A DNA stretch of 64,000 bases from Haliscomenobacter sp040403615 (GTDB taxonomy: Bacteria; Bacteroidota; Bacteroidia; Chitinophagales; Saprospiraceae), in assembly GCF_040403615.1 (NCBI RefSeq), contig NZ_JBBAKG010000010.1, positions 1 through 64,000 on the forward strand, written 5' to 3'. Of this stretch, positions 59,935 to 64,000 are shown piece after piece. A program made the translations under genes and the position numbers. Position 1 is the first letter of the stretch, and every line of letters begins with the position of its first letter. The notes beneath the pieces are model-generated. The model searched no databases and was not told where the DNA came from. It saw only the letters and a list, made by a program, of their open reading frames with translations.

Positions 59935-60025
59935 TGAAATAGCGAAAAGCGAAAAGTCATTCCTGATTTCCGGTCAATATTACCGATACTTTTCGCTATT
60001 CGCTATTCACTTTTCGCTTTTCACT
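59933..60025. repeat. hairpin with 7-bp repeats between the DUF4097 genes
   Basis: AGTGAAATAGCGAAAAGCGA at the left and its inverted counterpart ACTTTTCGCTATTCGCTATT with following repeats at the right (59988-60025) form a long stem built of short units such as GCGAAAA. The left arm overlaps the stop codon of the first gene. Confidence 0.65.
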
Positions 60026-60043
60026 TTCAAATCCTTTCCTATC

Positions 60044-60790
60044 ATGAAAAACCTGATCTTTTTGTGCCTGATCTTTTTGTCGGGCTGTATGGGGCATGCC
60101 CAAAATTCACCCAGCTCTCCCGCTCAAACACAAAGCAAAAGTGGAGACGCAACGGACTTTACTTACTCCATGCCCAGCGGTAAAAAAGCGGTCTTAAAAC
60201 TGCCTTTTGCCCGCACCATCACGGTCAAAATCTGGGACAAGGCCGAACTGAAACTCACGACCATCCTCAAAACCACCCGCGAGGAATACAAAAAAATCCA
60301 TACCCTGGAAGCGGTGGATGGCCAGGAGGAGCTCAACATCAAAACGGATTTCCAGAAGGATTTTTTCAGTGATAAAGACTGGAACAAGGATCGCTCTTTT
60401 TGGTGCAGAGATTGTGATTCCTTATTGAATGCAGGTGTTAGCAACATAGCCTGTTACTGCTTGCGCATCGATTACGAAATCACCCTCCCGGCAGGCACTT
60501 CTCTGGCCCTGGAAAGCATCTCGGGCGACATTGAAATACGCGGCCACAACGGCCCACTGCGCGCCAAAACCATCAGCGGATTTGTAGATATAGATCGGAC
60601 CGTTAATACAGCAGCAACCCTGGAGTTTAAAAGTGTAACCGGAGAAATTTACACCGATTTTGACATCGACTTGAGTGGAAATAGCTCGGCTTACAGCAAA
60701 AAAGTGGCGGCCAGTATCAACGGCGGCGGCAGTAGCGTTCGAGCAGAATCCGTAAGTGGGGATATTTATTTTCGGAAGCGGGGAAAGTAG
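60044..60790 (+). CDS. DUF4097-family lipoprotein (second of two)
   Basis: A 248-residue protein with a lipoprotein signal (MKNLIFLCLIFLSGC, Cys at 15). The middle has a Cys-rich stretch (WCRDCDSLLNAGVSNIACYCLRIDYE), then the DUF4097 strands SLALESISGDIEIRGHNGPL, AKTISGFVDIDR, FKSVTGEIYTDFDIDL and AESVSGDIYFRKRGK. It is a paralogue of the previous gene, sharing the SGDIY-type repeat ends. The start is set by the signal peptide; the frame is open to 59906. Confidence 0.8.
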   Translation: MKNLIFLCLIFLSGCMGHAQNSPSSPAQTQSKSGDATDFTYSMPSGKKAVLKLPFARTITVKIWDKAELKLTTILKTTREEYKKIHTLEAVDGQEELNIKTDFQKDFFSDKDWNKDRSFWCRDCDSLLNAGVSNIACYCLRIDYEITLPAGTSLALESISGDIEIRGHNGPLRAKTISGFVDIDRTVNTAATLEFKSVTGEIYTDFDIDLSGNSSAYSKKVAASINGGGSSVRAESVSGDIYFRKRGK

Positions 60791-60837
60791 CTTGATCGAA
60801 GAACCAATTTTGCTCGATTTAAAATCTTGTTCACCCT

Positions 60838-60866
60838 GTTATTTCAAAAATGACTGTTGAAATAAC
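60838..60866. terminator. hairpin between convergent DUF4097 and VOC genes
   Basis: GTTATTTCA (60838-60846) pairs perfectly with TGAAATAAC (60858-60866). No T run follows. Confidence 0.5.
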
Positions 60867-60881
60867 GAGGTAAGTGATGCT

Positions 60882-61271
60882 CTATTTCGGCTCAATCAAA
60901 TCCCACAAGTTCCCGTACAAATCTTCAAAAACAGCCACGGTACCGTAAGTTTCCTCCGCAGGCTCTCGCACAAAGCGAATGCCTTGCGCCTGATAATGCC
61001 TGTAATCCCGCCAAAAATCGTCGGTGTGCAGGAATAAAAAGACCCGTCCTCCGGTTTGGTTGCCAATCCGGCTGCTTTGTTCGGCGTTGGCGGCCTGGGC
61101 CAAAAGGAGGCAACATTCGCCCTGGCCACGGGGTGCGACCATCACCCAGCGTTTGGTTTCACTCAATGGGGTATCTTCCAAAAGCTGAAAGCCCAGTTTT
61201 TGGGTGTAGAACTCGATGGCGCGGTCGTAATCATCCACTATGATGGCAATGTGGGCAAGGCGTTGGTTCAT
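60882..61271 (-). CDS. VOC-family (glyoxalase/bleomycin-resistance fold) protein
   Basis: A 129-residue single-module VOC protein: MNQRLAHIAIIVDDYDRAIEFYTQKLGF at the start and EETYGTVAVFEDLYGNLWDLIEP at the end are the paired beta-alpha-beta units, with metal-ligand candidates His7 and Glu near the end. Reaction unknown; family members include isomerases and dioxygenases. The frame is open to 61340 but the family start is at 61271. Confidence 0.85.
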   Translation of the reverse strand: MNQRLAHIAIIVDDYDRAIEFYTQKLGFQLLEDTPLSETKRWVMVAPRGQGECCLLLAQAANAEQSSRIGNQTGGRVFLFLHTDDFWRDYRHYQAQGIRFVREPAEETYGTVAVFEDLYGNLWDLIEPK

Positions 61272-61336
61272 GTCTATTTTTTGGGTAAATATAGTTAAAC
61301 ATAGAAATGGCTCACTCAGATCAGGATTTTGTGGTT

Positions 61337-62476
61337 TCACGAAGTTTGAGTGACATATTGCCGGGGTGAAACCCCAGTCACTTTTTTAAACGCCCGGTTG
61401 AAAGTTGCCTTGGAATTGAAGCCGCTTTCTAGCCCAATTCCCAACAGCGAAAGGTGGGCCATGGTAGGATCGGCCAGCAAGCTTTTCACTGCTTCCACCC
61501 GATAGGCATTGACATAGTCGTTGAAGTTTTTTTCAAAAACCCGATTGATGACAGCTGAGAGTACCGAGGAATTGGTGCCCAGTCGACTCGCCAAATTGGC
61601 AAGTGCTAGCTCTGGTTCCAGGTACATTTTTTCAGTTTCCATCAAACGAGACAATTGTTCTTTCCAGTGTTGCAGTTCCGCTTCGCTGAACTTATCGGTT
61701 TTGGCCACCTCCGAAATTGGGGAATTTTGAGTAAATGGATCAAAAACCAGTTGGCGAGCTTGGGTTTGGGCATACCCTGCGATGCTGAGGTAATAAATTA
61801 GCCCGGCATTGAACAGTTCATCCCACCAGTCGTGCCAAAAATCCAGATTCAGCCATAGGTCGATCAAAGTCATGCTCCAACCAATGACACTGGACAAAAA
61901 ATAGGCCAGCAAAAAATTGCGGAACCAGTCAAAACTCAGCAATTCTGGGTTAGAAAATTGGGTAGGCGACCAGGATCGATATTGACGGTACAACTGGTAA
62001 GCCCAGTAAAAATACAAGGCAGTCAGCATAAAAGACAAAATAGCTTCCAGGTATTGGACTCCCCAGGGGAAGTGCAGATTGGTTTTCCACCACTCAACAA
62101 AGTCGGGTCCCTGAGAAAACACCAGCAAGTGATAGGCAAGAAAGAGGGCAAATGGTGCCGCATGCCACATATCTTGCCCACGCGGTTGCCAGCGTGTGTT
62201 AAATTGGCTTTTCAGGTAAAACCAGCTCAAGGCGGGGATCAATAAATTAAAGTTCCGGGGAAAAAACTCCAAGGTAGTCCATAAGATTTCGATCCCGGCA
62301 AAGCCCAACATATACTCCCAAATCTCGAAAGTGAATGCGGCGATCAAAACGCCAAACAGCCCATCTGACCAGCGTCCGTGCCGCCATGCCCTCAGCCAGA
62401 ACATGCCAGCGTAAATCCACCCCTGGATAAAGGCAAAAAGCAAGGGTGTGGAATACAGGTTGAAATTGAATTGCAT
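61337..62476 (-). CDS. membrane-bound AraC-family regulator (second copy)
   Basis: A 379-residue protein with about seven transmembrane segments over residues 1-245 (LLFAFIQGWIYAGMFWL, DMWHAAPFALFLAYHLLVF and FLLAYFLSSVIGWSMTLIDL among them) and a C-terminal AraC domain ending GIGLESGFNSKATFNRAFKKVTGVSPRQYV. The architecture and several stretches match the regulator near 52.3 kb, so the two are paralogues. It lies 59 bp upstream of a hypothetical secreted protein gene in the direction opposite to its own reading, with no obvious target. Confidence 0.85.
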   Translation of the reverse strand: MQFNFNLYSTPLLFAFIQGWIYAGMFWLRAWRHGRWSDGLFGVLIAAFTFEIWEYMLGFAGIEILWTTLEFFPRNFNLLIPALSWFYLKSQFNTRWQPRGQDMWHAAPFALFLAYHLLVFSQGPDFVEWWKTNLHFPWGVQYLEAILSFMLTALYFYWAYQLYRQYRSWSPTQFSNPELLSFDWFRNFLLAYFLSSVIGWSMTLIDLWLNLDFWHDWWDELFNAGLIYYLSIAGYAQTQARQLVFDPFTQNSPISEVAKTDKFSEAELQHWKEQLSRLMETEKMYLEPELALANLASRLGTNSSVLSAVINRVFEKNFNDYVNAYRVEAVKSLLADPTMAHLSLLGIGLESGFNSKATFNRAFKKVTGVSPRQYVTQTS

Positions 62477-62535
62477 GCGTGTAGCTTGAGGAAGGGTGAT
62501 TCACCAGAGCATCGGTGCACTGATGAATCAATCCT

Positions 62536-63234
62536 TCAGATCCGAATCAAATACAGGCTTTTTTCTTTGTCTACGGTCAGGATTAGAGATTCTTTGACCC
62601 GTTTACCTTCCCAGTAGGGCGCCTCACAAAGGTACAACTTGGTACCCACTGGATAGCTCACCCGATAAACACTACTCCAATTCAGCTTACGGCTAAAGCC
62701 TACATTTAAATTTTGTTCGTCGCCGGGAATTTCGGCGCGCACGTACACTTGTTTGCCGATCATCGATTTACCCCCTACTTTGAAGGTGACCATGTCTAAA
62801 CCTGCTTTTTGTGCAAATGTTTCTACTTCGGGTTGTTCCTTGATTTTTTCCAGACGGTAAATTTCTTCGTATTTTTCAGCCCAGGCTGCGTCAAGCCATT
62901 GTTGGTGGCTGATCTCATAAGTTTTACCAAGGTTGATTTTTTGGCCAACATCGGCGGCAGTGATCACTCGGATAAGTTGCCACTTGGTTTTTCGTTTTTC
63001 GTAAATGCGCGTACCTGCGGGCATATTTACTGCATGACTACTGAGCCCACCCAGGTGATAGCCGTAGCCGCTGGTTTTGGATTGTTCCGAATCGAAGTGC
63101 CGAATATCGATGACTTTGGTGCTCAGCCCGGGGTTTGCCAAGGTGAAACTGACCCGAACTGGGTTGCTGGTACTCTGAGCAGCAAGTTGTAGGCTGAAAA
63201 AAAGTAGGGCGCATTGCGCAAAAATCTTGTACAT
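62536..63234 (-). CDS. hypothetical secreted protein
   Basis: A 232-residue protein with a signal peptide (MYKIFAQCALLFFSLQLAAQ). The mature part begins with strands like VRVSFTLANPGLSTKVIDIRHF and later repeats the theme FKVGGKSMIGKQVYVRAEIPG and SVYRVSYPVGTKLYLCE. I do not recognise the family. It is a single gene with no conserved neighbour. Confidence 0.6.
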   Translation of the reverse strand: MYKIFAQCALLFFSLQLAAQSTSNPVRVSFTLANPGLSTKVIDIRHFDSEQSKTSGYGYHLGGLSSHAVNMPAGTRIYEKRKTKWQLIRVITAADVGQKINLGKTYEISHQQWLDAAWAEKYEEIYRLEKIKEQPEVETFAQKAGLDMVTFKVGGKSMIGKQVYVRAEIPGDEQNLNVGFSRKLNWSSVYRVSYPVGTKLYLCEAPYWEGKRVKESLILTVDKEKSLYLIRI

Positions 63235-63325
63235 GGTGCAGCGTTTTTAGTGTGAATCAATGGGTCAAAGATTCGATGCTAAAATGATCTAAATGCTGCA
63301 AATCAAAATTTGAGACGCCTCAATT

Positions 63326-64000
63326 TTATTTTGATACTATTTTCTGTTCCACTCGGCGCAGCTTTTCCCCAGCTTTCCGATCAATCTCCTGTTTGCATTG
63401 TATGATTAAGCCCTTAATTCCTTTTTCCTGCAAAAAAACATGTAGGGCATTGCTGATAATAGAAGCAACATCCTGAAAATCCTCAGTTTCTAACTCCAAC
63501 TGCAATTCCAATGCGCCTACCTGCCGCAAGCGATAAGCCCGAAAACCATCCGTACTCCGCGCAATAACCCGACAAATCAAGTCTGGAAAAACCTTGACCA
63601 TTTCCCCATTGCTACCAGGAAAAATCAAAACATCATCCTCCCGCCCTTCAATGCGCTCCAGGGCAGTAAAGCAAGATCCGCAAGGGCAAGGCTCGGGTTT
63701 TTCTACCAAAATATCGTTCAGCTCGTACCGGATTATCGGCTGTGAACTGCGGGTAAAATCAGTGATAATGGGGATAAAACGGGTTTCGTCGAGGTATTTT
63801 TTTTCAAAAATGGCGATGTCTTCGTTGAGGTGCATCGTACCGTGAGCACAGGTTACGCCCAGAAATCCTTCGGTGCATTGGTATACTTCGCGCAGCGGAG
63901 CAGAAAAGTTTTTTTGAATAAATGCCTTATCCTCAGGATTGAGCACTTCGGCAAAGGAAATCACCAATTGCGGTTTGATGTTTATTTGTTTTGCCAATTG
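63326..64000 (-). CDS. phenylacetate-CoA ligase-like (CoF-synthetase type) protein, C-terminal part
   Basis: The open frame runs out of the window and encodes at least 223 residues of an adenylate-forming enzyme C-terminus. Visible are VYQCTEGFLGVTCAHGTMHLNED, RYELNDILVE (RYxxxD, as in PaaK-like enzymes), a CPCGSCF cluster and RIEGREDDVLIFPG. The N-terminal ATP-binding part is outside. The TTG near the edge is unlikely to be the true start. Confidence 0.75.
   Translation of the reverse strand, partial: QLAKQINIKPQLVISFAEVLNPEDKAFIQKNFSAPLREVYQCTEGFLGVTCAHGTMHLNEDIAIFEKKYLDETRFIPIITDFTRSSQPIIRYELNDILVEKPEPCPCGSCFTALERIEGREDDVLIFPGSNGEMVKVFPDLICRVIARSTDGFRAYRLRQVGALELQLELETEDFQDVASIISNALHVFLQEKGIKGLIIQCKQEIDRKAGEKLRRVEQKIVSK

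Noticed and set aside
59933..60025. Repeated GCGAAAA units as a possible CRISPR array
   Set aside because: Units are only about 7 bp, there are no spacers of constant length, and the arrangement is an inverted repeat, not a direct array.
63326..63997. Complete small gene starting at the TTG near the window edge
   Set aside because: The frame is open to the edge, and the sequence is the C-terminal part of a larger adenylate-forming enzyme.

Overview
The window is chromosomal DNA of a Bacteroidota bacterium, plausibly of the Saprospirales or a related group. Supporting signs are promoters of the TTG-N19-21-TAnnTTTG type, few Shine-Dalgarno sequences, Bacteroidota-typical families (BlaI/M56 pair, membrane-bound AraC regulators, DUF4097 proteins, UpxY-like antiterminator, fused 2-oxoacid:ferredoxin oxidoreductase) and lipoproteins with short signal peptides. 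No plasmid, phage, insertion sequence, rRNA or CRISPR array was seen.

Layout. 1-8.4 kb: end of an S41 peptidase, a GCS2-CBS protein, a lipoprotein, two RNA methyltransferases, a metallophosphatase and a BlaI/M56 regulatory pair with a readable promoter and double operator. 8.4-12.2 kb: an operon of a sugar-kinase/RapZ fusion, a flippase and a short-chain dehydrogenase. 12.3-14 kb: a long structured leader and a secreted protein. 14-26.6 kb: one minus-strand surface-polysaccharide locus (sugar-nucleotide enzymes, UpxY, Wza, Wzc, PHP phosphatase, Glf, LhgO) without any glycosyltransferase. 26.7-29.2 kb: pyrD and LrgAB. 29.3-36.6 kb: tRNA-Phe followed directly by a histidine leader peptide, an attenuator and hisGDCBHAF; hisIE is absent. 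36.7-38.6 kb: AlkA-like glycosylase and DUF763. 38.6-47.3 kb: an ABC transporter, RluA, CDGSH, M42 peptidase, glycosyltransferase-histidine kinase pair and pgl. 47.4-52.2 kb: a three-gene oxoacid:ferredoxin oxidoreductase operon. 52.3-64 kb: two membrane AraC regulators, a serine hydrolase, an RNA ligase, an ECF sigma/HEAT anti-sigma/DUF4097 cluster interrupted by an AT-rich TlpA cassette, a VOC protein and the end of a phenylacetate-CoA-ligase-like gene.

The most notable signals lie between genes. (1) A previously unlabelled his leader peptide with 6 His in 16 codons and a perfect terminator stem lies 10 nt after the tRNA-Phe CCA end, so tRNA processing and his attenuation seem to share one transcript. 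(2) A family of six dispersed palindromic repeats (about 36, 55-59 and 123 bp) sits at gene ends and sometimes supplies stop codons. (3) An about 407-bp palindrome separates hisB from hisH. (4) Several genes have an inverted copy of their own 3' end placed just past the stop codon. Start codons were often moved inward from the longest open frame where the family start or a signal peptide made this clear; these choices are stated per entry.
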